Shown: positions 7,494 to 15,900 of the stretch, piece after piece
Position numbering within the stretch: position 1 is the first letter of the stretch
Layout of the letters: each line of letters opens with the position of its first letter
Source of the DNA: a virus
Virus record (IMG/VR): IMGVR_UViG_3300025892_000187
Span: 1-21,699 of that record
DNA: 21,699 nucleotides
Reading direction: 5' to 3' (one strand)
Translations under genes and position numbers: made by a program
The notes under the pieces: generated by a model
The model's input: only the letters and a program-made list of their open reading frames with translations
Told to the model about the DNA's origin: nothing
Databases searched by the model: none

Positions 7494-8249
7494 ATGGAAG
7501 AAAATAAATCAATGTTTCCAACCGAGGAAGTAACATTACCCTCAAAAGGATTAATTTATCCCCAAGATAATCCATTAGCTAAAGGTACACTCGAAATGAA
7601 GTACATGACTGCTAAAGAAGAAGACATTTTAACTAATGAAAGTTATATTAAAAATGGTACTGTAATAGATAAGTTATTACAATCTTTAATTGTCACACCA
7701 ATTAATTATAATGATTTAGTAGTAGGTGATAAAAACGCAATTATGATCGCAGCTCGTGTTTTAGGTTATGGTAAAGATTACACCTTTACTTTAGGAGATG
7801 AAGAATTTACTGTAGACCTAACAGAAGTAGATGATAAAGAATTAAAAGAAGAACATTTATTAGAAAAAGGTAAAAATGAGTTTGAATTTACTCTTCCTAC
7901 TATCAATAAGTCTATTACTTTTAAAATTTTAACTCATGCTGATGAGAAAAAAATTGACACTGAAGTTAAAGGTCTTAAAAAAATTAATAAAAATAATTCT
8001 ACTGAATATAGTACTAGATTAAAACATATGATACTTTCTATAGAAGGTGATTATGAACGTAAAACTATTCGTCAGTTCGTAGATACTAATTTATTAGCTA
8101 GAGATGCAAGAGCTTTAAGGGAATACATCAAAGAAATCCAGCCTGATGTAAATTTAACCTTTGATCTTGAAAATGAAGCTGGAAGCGTAAAAGGAGACGT
8201 AAAGATCCCAATTGGGATCACGTTTTTTTGGCCTGACACCGAATTATAA
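7494..8249 (+). CDS. T4 gp26-type baseplate hub/tail assembly protein
   Basis: This 251-residue protein has the features of the T4 gp26 baseplate family: an N-terminal 'VTLPSKGLIYP' signature, 'LEMKYMTAKEEDILTN', a central region 'LLQSLIVTPINYNDLVVGDK', and an IPIGITFFWP C-terminus. In T4 this protein helps to build the baseplate hub. Here it lies between tube and tape measure, the place where tail-assembly chaperones are found in many other tailed phages. It has its own promoter-like element and follows a terminator, so it is probably expressed separately from the virion proteins. The start ATG has an A/T-only leader without a Shine-Dalgarno sequence. Near its end a run of seven T (8223-8229) could support a shift into the overlapping ORF. 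Confidence 0.78.
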   Translation: MEENKSMFPTEEVTLPSKGLIYPQDNPLAKGTLEMKYMTAKEEDILTNESYIKNGTVIDKLLQSLIVTPINYNDLVVGDKNAIMIAARVLGYGKDYTFTLGDEEFTVDLTEVDDKELKEEHLLEKGKNEFEFTLPTINKSITFKILTHADEKKIDTEVKGLKKINKNNSTEYSTRLKHMILSIEGDYERKTIRQFVDTNLLARDARALREYIKEIQPDVNLTFDLENEAGSVKGDVKIPIGITFFWPDTEL

Positions 8250-8478
8250 ATTTCAACTTTACGACGAAATCCATGATTTAGTATATTATGGAAATGGAGG
8301 CTTTTTGCATTCTGAAGTATATAATATGCCTATTCATATTAGAAGATTTCATATTAGAAAAATTAATGATCTTCATGAAAAACATAATGAAGAACACAAA
8401 AAAGCCTTACAAACCTCTAATCGCACAGCCCAAAATATCCCAAAAATGCCTAATATACCAAAAAACTTAAAATCTTAA
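8212..8478 (+). CDS. Overlapping ORF, probable frameshift extension of the gp26-like protein
   Basis: The ORF is open from a TTG at 8212 (88 residues) and overlaps the end of the gp26-like gene by 38 nt in the +1 frame. The protein is clearly non-random: 'YDEIHDLVYYGNGGFLHSEVY' (as pieces), 'NMPIHIRRFHIRKINDLHEKH', then a basic Asn/Pro-rich tail (NIPKMPNIPKNLKS). The aromatic GNGGF and MPIHIRRF parts look like the small proteins that follow gp26-like genes in some marine phages. No ATG lies near its start, and the only AGGAG upstream (8192-8196) is 15 nt from the TTG, so independent initiation looks poor. Reading through a shift at 8223-8229 would fuse residues 1-245 of the upstream protein to 82 residues from this ORF. 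This resembles lambda G/GT in position, though the required shift is +1 or -2. An unrecognised alternative start is the main competing explanation. Confidence 0.65.
   Translation: MGSRFFGLTPNYKFQLYDEIHDLVYYGNGGFLHSEVYNMPIHIRRFHIRKINDLHEKHNEEHKKALQTSNRTAQNIPKMPNIPKNLKS
8220..8231 (+). other. Candidate +1 ribosomal frameshift site at a T7 run
   Basis: In the frame of the gp26-like gene the codons are ACG TTT TTT TGG. A tRNA-Phe on the second TTT can move +1 and re-pair perfectly with TTT at 8227-8229, after which the ribosome reads GGC and continues for 82 codons. This would give a ~327-residue fusion. The downstream ORF is in the +1 (equivalently -2) frame, not -1. No stimulatory structure has been established. 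Frameshifting is inferred. Confidence 0.42.
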
Positions 8479-8486
8479 TATTTATA
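8478..8486 (+). promoter_or_regulatory. Candidate late promoter element ATATTTATA (tape measure gene)
   Basis: The exact 9-mer begins on the last base of the preceding TAA stop codon and ends 19 nt before the tape-measure ATG. This marks a return from the class 2 element to the ATATTTATA class for the virion proteins. Role inferred. Confidence 0.55.
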
Positions 8487-8505
8487 TTAGACATAATTCT
8501 ATTCC

Positions 8506-10377
8506 ATGGCTACAGATAATGTAAATGATCTTAATAATTCAGCAGAAAATATTAGAGAAGCTTTTGCTGAAATTAGTAATCTTGTTGATGAGTTAAATAA
8601 AAATTTAACTCAAACTGTTAATTTAACACAAAACGTTAATAATAATCTTTCACGCAGTACTGACCAAACTAAAGAACAGGTTAGAGAAGAAGCTACACGA
8701 GAAAGTATTCAAAAAAGAATGCAAAGTTTATCTAATGATGAACTAAAAGCTCTTAAAGAAGGGCTAAAAACAGGTAAAGGCCTTACTAAAGAATTAGCAG
8801 CTAAAGTAGGATTAGAAGGTAAAGCAGGAACATTAGCAGGAACTGCGGCTAAAATGAAAGCCCAATCATTAGGTTTAACAGAAAAACAAGTTAAACGGCA
8901 AATTTTGCTTAATGAAGCCCAAGCAGTTTCTAATAAATTACAAGGATTATCTAATAGAATATTAGATGAATTTGTTAAACAATTATTGGCTGCTGATAAA
9001 GAAACTACTCAAATAGCTAGAAACTTAAACTTATCTAAAGAAGAAGCTGTAGATTTAAAGCAAGAATTTGCTGTAGCTGCCCTACAATCAGGCGATATAG
9101 CAGTTAATTCAATTAGAATGGCTAAGGCTATGGGCACATTAAACGAACAGTTAGGAACAGCTGTTAGATTTAATGACGAAATGTTAATGACTACTTCTAA
9201 GTTAACAGATGTAGTTGGTTTATCCGCAGAAGCAGCAGGTAGTTTAGCATTTCAAGCCCAAATATCAGGTAATAGTTTAAGAGAAGTAGAAGAAAATGCT
9301 TTAGGAGCTTCATATGAATTACAACAAGGAGCAGGTATAGCTCTTAACATGAAAGGTATCCTTGAAGCCACAGGTAAAGTTTCAGGACAATTAAGAGCCC
9401 AATTAAATGGAAATCCTGAAATAATAGCTAAAGCCGTTACACAAGCTAAATTATTAGGAGCAGAAATAAATGATATAGCAAATGCTAGTAAACAATTATT
9501 AGATTTTGAAAATAGTATAGAAGCAGAATTAGAAGCAGAATTATTAACAGGCAAACAACTTAACCTTGAGCGTGCTAGGGCAGCAGCATTAGCTGGTGAT
9601 CAAGCTACAGTAGCTGAAGAGTTAGCCAAAAATATGGGTACATTTGGTGATTTTACTAAAATGAATACCTTACAGCAAGACGCTTTAGCCAAATCTATGG
9701 GTATGAGTTCAGATGCCTTATCAGATATGCTTTTTAAGCAAGAAACTATGGGTATGAATGCCGAACAGCTTAGAGCAGTTGGTAAAGGTGAGTTAGCAGA
9801 CAGGTTAGAACAATTAGATACCCAAGAAAGATTACAACTTGCCCAAGAAAAATTCCAAGCTACTTTAGGTGATATAGCAACAGCCTTTATACCCTTTATG
9901 GATATGGTTTCTGGAGTAGCAGCTGCATTTGCTTCAATGCCTGGGGTTATGGGGGCTTTATTAGGAATAATAGGAACATTAGTAGTAGCTCAAAAAGTAT
10001 TAGCAGCTATATCTATGGTAACTGCTGTAGCTAAAATATTTGGAGAAAATGCTAAAGCAGGGCCCATAGTAGGTACTATAGCAGCATTAGCAGGAGTTGC
10101 AGCATTATTTGGTGCTGTAGCCATGTCTAAACAAAAAGTTAGAGATGGTATAGCACCTGCAAGTAAAGGCCCATTTACAATCACTGACAATTATGGTGGA
10201 ATGGCAACAACTACCCCTGGTGATAATCTACAAGTTGGTCCTAAAGTAGGTGCTAAATCCTCTCCAACACCTATAGTAATCCAAAATAATTGGGATGCTT
10301 TTGCTGCATCAAATGGTAATGGTAGACGAGGATTAGGAGGAACCCAAGAAATGCAGGCAAGTCCTACATTTGCTTAA
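8506..10377 (+). CDS. Tail tape measure protein
   Basis: This 623-residue protein is mostly alpha-helical and rich in Ala, Leu, Gln and Glu, with an Asn/Gln-rich N-terminal coiled-coil region (about 1-70). A long helical body follows. A hydrophobic, Gly/Ala-rich stretch at about 456-545 (MPGVMGALLGIIGTLVVAQ, GTIAALAGVAALFGAVAMS) could include two or three membrane-inserting segments. The tail end is Gly/Pro-rich (IVIQNNWDAFAASNGNG). This architecture and its place right after the gp26-like gene are typical of tape measures. Its length is close to T4 gp29 (590 residues), which suggests a tail of roughly T4 size. It should span the tube lumen, set tail length and be ejected early in infection. 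No peptidase or lysozyme motif was seen. The leader lacks a Shine-Dalgarno sequence. Confidence 0.85.
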   Translation: MATDNVNDLNNSAENIREAFAEISNLVDELNKNLTQTVNLTQNVNNNLSRSTDQTKEQVREEATRESIQKRMQSLSNDELKALKEGLKTGKGLTKELAAKVGLEGKAGTLAGTAAKMKAQSLGLTEKQVKRQILLNEAQAVSNKLQGLSNRILDEFVKQLLAADKETTQIARNLNLSKEEAVDLKQEFAVAALQSGDIAVNSIRMAKAMGTLNEQLGTAVRFNDEMLMTTSKLTDVVGLSAEAAGSLAFQAQISGNSLREVEENALGASYELQQGAGIALNMKGILEATGKVSGQLRAQLNGNPEIIAKAVTQAKLLGAEINDIANASKQLLDFENSIEAELEAELLTGKQLNLERARAAALAGDQATVAEELAKNMGTFGDFTKMNTLQQDALAKSMGMSSDALSDMLFKQETMGMNAEQLRAVGKGELADRLEQLDTQERLQLAQEKFQATLGDIATAFIPFMDMVSGVAAAFASMPGVMGALLGIIGTLVVAQKVLAAISMVTAVAKIFGENAKAGPIVGTIAALAGVAALFGAVAMSKQKVRDGIAPASKGPFTITDNYGGMATTTPGDNLQVGPKVGAKSSPTPIVIQNNWDAFAASNGNGRRGLGGTQEMQASPTFA

Positions 10378-10385
10378 TATTTATA
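10377..10385 (+). promoter_or_regulatory. Candidate late promoter element ATATTTATA (102-residue gene and baseplate chain)
   Basis: The exact 9-mer begins on the last base of the tape-measure stop codon and is followed by ACAAAACAA, as in the tube leader. It ends 16 nt before the ATG at 10402, the same spacing as for the tube gene. It probably serves the whole baseplate chain to 17.9 kb, since no further motif is seen there. Confidence 0.55.
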
Positions 10386-10401
10386 ACAAAACAATAATAC
10401 A

Positions 10402-10710
10402 ATGGCACTTAAAGATTTAAAATCAATTCATGACTTAGTACAAGGAGAAGGTCCTGTAGGAGAAATGGCTAATCAATCAGGCCCTAATTTTCCTGTAGTT
10501 GGTCCTGATGTAACTAAAGGAGCATATCCTTTTAGCATCCCTAATAATTCTCAACTTCACGGTGGCCCTTTAGAAAATCAAGCAGGAAGATCATTAGTAG
10601 GCCCCGCTTACCAATATGCTTATGGCAGTGCAGCAGCAGCTGTAAATCCCTCTACTATGGATTTAGATGGGATTACTCCAGATAAGTATATAGACATTCT
10701 TCCTGATTAA
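10402..10710 (+). CDS. Small Gly/Pro-rich hypothetical protein in the tail module
   Basis: The product has 102 residues, is rich in Gly, Pro, Asn and Ala, and contains no Cys and no membrane segment. It contains GPVGEMANQSGPNFPVVGP, SIPNNSQLHGGPLENQAG and an acidic C-terminus (TPDKYIDILPD). Low predicted regularity suggests an extended or partly disordered protein, perhaps a linker in the baseplate or tail tip. The gene starts 24 nt after the tape measure with its own ATATTTATA-class leader and ends 6 nt before the next gene. I do not recognise a family. A structural role is suggested only by promoter class and neighbours. Confidence 0.6.
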   Translation: MALKDLKSIHDLVQGEGPVGEMANQSGPNFPVVGPDVTKGAYPFSIPNNSQLHGGPLENQAGRSLVGPAYQYAYGSAAAAVNPSTMDLDGITPDKYIDILPD

Positions 10711-10716
10711 TGATTC

Positions 10717-12594
10717 ATGGCGATAGCTCTAAAAAATCTCCTCTTACTCGCCGAAGAAAATAATTCAATCACGGTTAATCACCCTGATGGGACAACTTCT
10801 ACCCTTCCTTTTGAGCAAAGATCATTAGGGTATGGAGAGGGTGCTGGAAAATTTCAATTTGATACCCAACCTCCTTTTATAATTAAAGATTTACCAAAAG
10901 TTGAAGAAACAACTAATGGAAGATTAGATTTAGTAGGAGAAATTACTGATAATTTTGTAAGGGGAGGAGCAGTAACTTTAGCTACAAGAGCTGTTGAGGA
11001 TGTAGTAAGGTTAGGAAAATTATTATTATCACCTAATGGTTTAGCTTGGGCAGGAGCACAAGTAGCTTTAGCAGCAACTAACCCTAAAGGTCCTATTTTA
11101 CCTATAAAACCAGGAAGCCGTAAAGAAGAAGGGCAAGGATTTATATCAAATGTAAGAGATACAATACAAGAAAATCTCCCCCCTCGAAATAGATTAAAAA
11201 CCCCTGTTAACTTATTATTAACCACAGGTACTGGAGCCGCTGGAATTAGATTTAGAAAAGATGGCTTACTTGATACTGAATTTGAAAATGGATTTAACTA
11301 TAACCCTAATTTAGGGGGTCCTAAATATGAGTCTACATTACTTGCATATAGTACAACTGATTCAGAAAATGAAACTGATTTTAGTCTTTTTGGAAAATAT
11401 ACTAATGTATATGGAGGTGGTTTTGAAGATAAGGGAGTAAAAAGAGAAGACTTAATATTAAGATATCCTGCGGGCCCCCATTCAACTTTTGGTATTGGTG
11501 ATACTGAAATAAAAAGATATAAAGCAGACCCTTATAGAGGTTATTTACCTTTATTTAATCAAGATTTATTTGTGTTAAGGCAAGGTGACTTAACTACTAA
11601 CCCTAATATAGGAGAAGCTAATTATGTTGATTATAGAACTATCCAAGGTAAAGGTCCTATTATAGAAAGTTCTAAAACACGAATTAATCTTTATAATTTA
11701 GGTGATCCAGGAATTGATTTACAAAATAATGAAGGTAATTATGATGTTTATAATATAAAAACCATAGATAGAATATCTGCAGCTAATATATTTAAAAGAG
11801 AAAACCTTGAATCTTTTGATAATACTTTTAAAGACTACATCAAATTTAAAATAGCAGTAGTTGATAATGAAAATCCATTAAATGATAATATTATATTATT
11901 TAGAGCCTTATTAGATAATATAGCAGATAATTATAGCGGTAATTGGAATAGTTTTAAATATAATGGTAGAGCTGAAGAATTTTATACGTACGATGGGTTT
12001 AAAAGAAATATAAGTTTTGGGTTTAAAGTCCATACCCAAACACGTCACGAACAAAAACCTTTATGGAGAAAATTAAATTACTTAGTAGCTCAAACCGCAC
12101 CCGAATATAAAAACAGAAGAATGAGAGGTGTATTTTCTCGTTTAACTATAGGAGATTGGATGAATGAAATCCCCGGATTTTTTACTTCAGTAAATTTAAG
12201 CTGGAATACTGCTTATCCTTGGGAAATTAGGCATGATGCTAATGGGGTTGATAGAGATTTAAATGAATATCCTCACATCTTAGATGTATCTTGTGAGTTC
12301 CAACCAGTACATAATTTTGCTCCCTCAAATAGTCCTACTACACCATTTATATTACCTGAAATTGGGGTTAATAATAATAGAAAATACGCTAGACAAAGTG
12401 ACAATGAAAATCAAGACGAGTTTGATATAAATGGAATCGCAGCAGATGCTCAAGTAGCTGATATAGATATAATATCAGTTCCAGAACCTCCTGCCCCACC
12501 TCCTGCTTTAAACCCATTACCTACTCCCTCTATAAATAACCCCTCACTTTCTAATGATATAACACCAATAGAAGAAAGAGGATTAGCATTATAA
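10717..12594 (+). CDS. Baseplate/tail-tip protein with a tail-tube-like domain
   Basis: This 625-residue protein has a long N-terminal region without recognised motifs, including a hydrophobic Ala-rich patch at about 107-123. It then has a domain at about 372-507 with the pattern 'FRALLDNIADNYSGNWNSFKY', 'GRAEEFYTYDGFKRNISFGF', 'PLWRKLNYLVAQTAPEY' and 'LTIGDWMNEIPGFFTSVNLSW' (each a separate segment). This is the style of tube-like domains found in baseplate tube-initiator or cap proteins (functional equivalents of T4 gp54 and gp48). The C-terminus is Pro-rich (PEPPAPPPALNPLPTP). It probably joins the tail tube to the hub. The stop codon overlaps the next start as TAATG, so it is translationally coupled to the gp53-like gene. 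Assignment to a particular T4 gene is not justified without a profile search. Confidence 0.62.
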   Translation: MAIALKNLLLLAEENNSITVNHPDGTTSTLPFEQRSLGYGEGAGKFQFDTQPPFIIKDLPKVEETTNGRLDLVGEITDNFVRGGAVTLATRAVEDVVRLGKLLLSPNGLAWAGAQVALAATNPKGPILPIKPGSRKEEGQGFISNVRDTIQENLPPRNRLKTPVNLLLTTGTGAAGIRFRKDGLLDTEFENGFNYNPNLGGPKYESTLLAYSTTDSENETDFSLFGKYTNVYGGGFEDKGVKREDLILRYPAGPHSTFGIGDTEIKRYKADPYRGYLPLFNQDLFVLRQGDLTTNPNIGEANYVDYRTIQGKGPIIESSKTRINLYNLGDPGIDLQNNEGNYDVYNIKTIDRISAANIFKRENLESFDNTFKDYIKFKIAVVDNENPLNDNIILFRALLDNIADNYSGNWNSFKYNGRAEEFYTYDGFKRNISFGFKVHTQTRHEQKPLWRKLNYLVAQTAPEYKNRRMRGVFSRLTIGDWMNEIPGFFTSVNLSWNTAYPWEIRHDANGVDRDLNEYPHILDVSCEFQPVHNFAPSNSPTTPFILPEIGVNNNRKYARQSDNENQDEFDINGIAADAQVADIDIISVPEPPAPPPALNPLPTPSINNPSLSNDITPIEERGLAL

Positions 12595-12905
12595 TGAAAA
12601 GATTTACTGATATAAAAAAATTACGTAATCGTCAAGGTAAAAGATATTATATAAATACTATTTTACCTGATGTACCATTAAGTCAAGATGATACATATAT
12701 CATTACACAAGATGGTGATCGCTTAGATAATTTAAGTTATGAGTTTTATAATGATACTCAATATTGGTGGATAATTTTAGCAGCTAACCCTAATAAATTA
12801 CGTAAAGATAGTTATTATGTAGCTTTAGGTGAACAGATTAGAATACCTGCTAATCCAGATAGATATGTAAATTCATTTACAAATTTTAATAATAATCTTA
12901 GATGA
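12594..12905 (+). CDS. gp53-like baseplate protein with a LysM-type fold
   Basis: This 103-residue protein has the segment 'GDRLDNLSYEFYNDTQYWWIILAANP' (read as two pieces) followed by 'LGEQIRIPANPDRYV'. This is the arrangement seen in T4 gp53 and in small LysM/tail-X proteins, where a Y-x-D-xx-xWW-I-I-xxANP helix precedes a G-xx-I-RIP strand. Such proteins clamp the central baseplate around the tube or tape measure. The start overlaps the previous stop by one base (TAATG) and the end overlaps the next start by four (ATGA), so it lies in the middle of a translationally coupled chain. The N-terminus is basic (MKRFTDIKKLRNRQGKRYY). Confidence 0.72.
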   Translation: MKRFTDIKKLRNRQGKRYYINTILPDVPLSQDDTYIITQDGDRLDNLSYEFYNDTQYWWIILAANPNKLRKDSYYVALGEQIRIPANPDRYVNSFTNFNNNLR

Positions 12906-15900
12906 GTATTTTTAAAGATACCTTTAGAAAGTATGTTAGAGACCAAATATCACTTAGAGAAGAGATAATATCTATAGGAAACCCTAAAGACACAGATACT
13001 CTTACAGGTGATGTTATTAGTCAAAAAAATCGTCTTTCTTCACAACACAATATTGAATTACAAAGTGGAACTGTAGTCAAAGAACTAGATGCAGGAGCAT
13101 ATTATAATTATACTTTAAATAAACAATGTATTCTTAGGTTAACCTCTATGGTTGATTATGTTGAAAATGTTAACCTTGAGATAGGTGGTTTAGAAGGCGA
13201 ACAAAGCTTTAATTCTTTAAAAGGAGCTGCTTTATCTCAAAATTTTATTTTAGAAGGAGGTGTATTAAGTGACTTTGCCAGAGTAAAAGATGGTAACAAA
13301 ATAACTAGAAGAGTAACTACACCAAGGGATTCATTCCCCCGACCAGGACAAAAAACTAATTTAGGATATGGTGATTTAGCTATTGGGGCTGATGCATCAA
13401 GAGATGGATACGGGATTGTCCCTATGCCTGGTATTATAGATGCTAATATTAGAACAAAATCAGCATACGGTTCTTTAAGAGAAGCTAAAGTTAATTTTGA
13501 ATGTCATAATAGAAGGCAACTAGAAGTTCTAGAAATGCTTTATATGAGACCTGGTTATATGGTTGTTTTAGAATGGGGTTGGACACCTTATATTAATAAT
13601 AGAGGAGAAGTATATAAAGGTAAAAGATTATTAGAAGATTTTTTTGCTGATAAAGACGGTAAAAATTCTAGAATCTATACTAATAACTTAACTCAAGAAG
13701 AAGTATTTTCAGGTATAAATAAATTAAAAGAATTTCATAATGGTAATTATGATGGGTTTCTAGGATTTGTTAAAAACTTTGGGTTTCAAGCAAGAGAAGA
13801 TGGTGGTTTTAGCTGTTATACAGAGTTAATTTCTATAGGTGAGGTAATAGATAGTCTTAAAATACCTAGCCTTTCTACAGTTAATGGTACACCTAGTATT
13901 TTTGCTAATAATGAATCTACAAATGATGGAGATTCAAATGTAATAATTTCATCTAAAAAATTTTCTAATAATTCTGGACTTAGAGACGGCTGGGACAGTG
14001 GTGACAATATTACTACTACAACTGTTTCTGTAGATCAAACTACATTTAATAATGCATTAGAAGCAGGAATATTTCCTCAATATAATGGTTTAGAAGGATT
14101 AATAAGATCACTAAGTAATTATGCCCACTTTAATTCATTTAGTAGTGAAGGTGGTAGTAGTATTACTACTTTAGATTATGAAGACCAAGCGTTAAGCGAA
14201 ATCTTTGATTTTAGCAATGAAGATATAACAAACGCCGCTAGTAAGGATGAAAAAGAATTTTATGAAGAACAAGCTGAAGTAGCCTCAGCCCTAGCACAAG
14301 ATGCTAATTATGGTGAACAATCTGGTGATGTTAAAATGTTTTTAAGAGATTTAGTTAAATTTCAATCTGTTAATTTAGAAAATTACTTGATTAACGTTCT
14401 TCAAATTCAAAATAAAGAAGAATTAAGAAATTATATTATTCCTGTAGGGGGTAGAAAAAAAAAGGCTGATGGTGGGCTCGAATATAAAAACCCACAACCT
14501 TTTATTAGATGGGATGCTTTTTGTACATTAATTAATGAAAATCTTATAACCAAAGATGAAAAAGGTAAACACCCTGTACACATAATTTCTGATAGATTAT
14601 ATGATACCGATGATCCTATAGAAGGAATAACTAAATTAGATCCACTGCTCCATGTCCCTATTGGAAATTATACTAATACTCAAAATAATACTATAATAGA
14701 TTTTTCATGTGACGCTAATGTTTGTATTTTACCTGTTCAATTTGAAACTAACCCCTTAGAATCCCAAGGAGGCGAAATAGATACTTTAGGAATTGAAGAT
14801 AGTTTAGGATATATTCCTAAAACTGATATTTTCCCTTTAAATTATATTATAGGAACTTATGACAAAGACAAACCTGTATATTACAAGGGTGTAGAAATAT
14901 CCCCTGAAACCCCCCTAAAAATAACTACCACAGATAGATCTAGGCGTATTGGTAATATTTTTTTAAACATTAACATGCTTACTAATTTAGCAGAAAAAAA
15001 CAACGATAATGCTGATTATACTTTAGGTAAATTTTTAAATGATATTTGGGGTGAAGTTAATAAAGTATGTCCTAACCATAATTTTGTAATTACTGATGAT
15101 AAAGAAGGCAATACTATTTTTGTTATTGATTTACCCGTAGATAATAGTGAAGTACCTTTAGACCTACATGAATTTATTCCTTTTAGTAATAAAAATATTT
15201 TAAGAAAATTTGAATATACTAGCAATGTCCCAAGTGCTATGTCTTCTACTATAGCAATACAATCACAGGACCCTAGAAGTATTCAAGATATTGATGGGGT
15301 TACTTTTGCTGCTTTTAATAGATCTATAAAAAATCGTTTATTAAGTACTAATATTACTTCTAATTGGGAAAAAACCAAAAATGATGTTACATCAAACGCT
15401 AGTCAATACGAGTCTAAACAAAATGAATTAGGTATTGAAATAAATCGTTATTTTTCTAGCTTTTTTAGAAACTTAAAACTCACAGCAAATGATAAAGAAA
15501 CATTAGGTGAAGGAAATATTACAGGTATTCTTAAAGAATACCAAAAAAATGCAGCTTATCTTAGTATGGCTTATTCAAAAACTTCAGTATTTAATTCTGT
15601 AATACCCTTAGAATTTAGTGCTGAGTTAGATGGTATTGCTGGGGTAGTTATAGGTAATATGTTTAAGGTTAGAAAAGATCGCTTACCTAAGGCATATTCT
15701 AATGCTAATATTGGTTTTATAGTATTTGGGGAAGAACAAAAAATAACAGCAGGTCAAGACTGGACTACAGATATAAGTGGTAAAATGACTATATTACCTG
15801 AAGAAGGTAAAAAACCAATTGTAACTGGAGTAACTACAGCTACTTTTACAGACGAAGAAATATTAAAACAAAAAAGTCAAGTTAGTGCAGATAGTAATAC

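Noticed and set aside
8288-8470. 60-residue ORF inside the putative frameshift ORF
   Set aside because: It lies entirely within the better-supported +1-frame ORF, and its Ile/Lys/Met-rich product looks like an out-of-frame translation.
12531-12538. TATAAATA (perfect T4 late box) upstream of the gp53-like gene
   Set aside because: It lies inside the preceding coding region, in a Tyr/Ile/Asn-rich stretch where chance matches are likely, and the gene is translationally coupled to its neighbour.
13816-15225. Minus-strand ORFs inside the hub gene
   Set aside because: They are short, lie wholly within a well-supported gene, and have no recognisable protein features or leaders.
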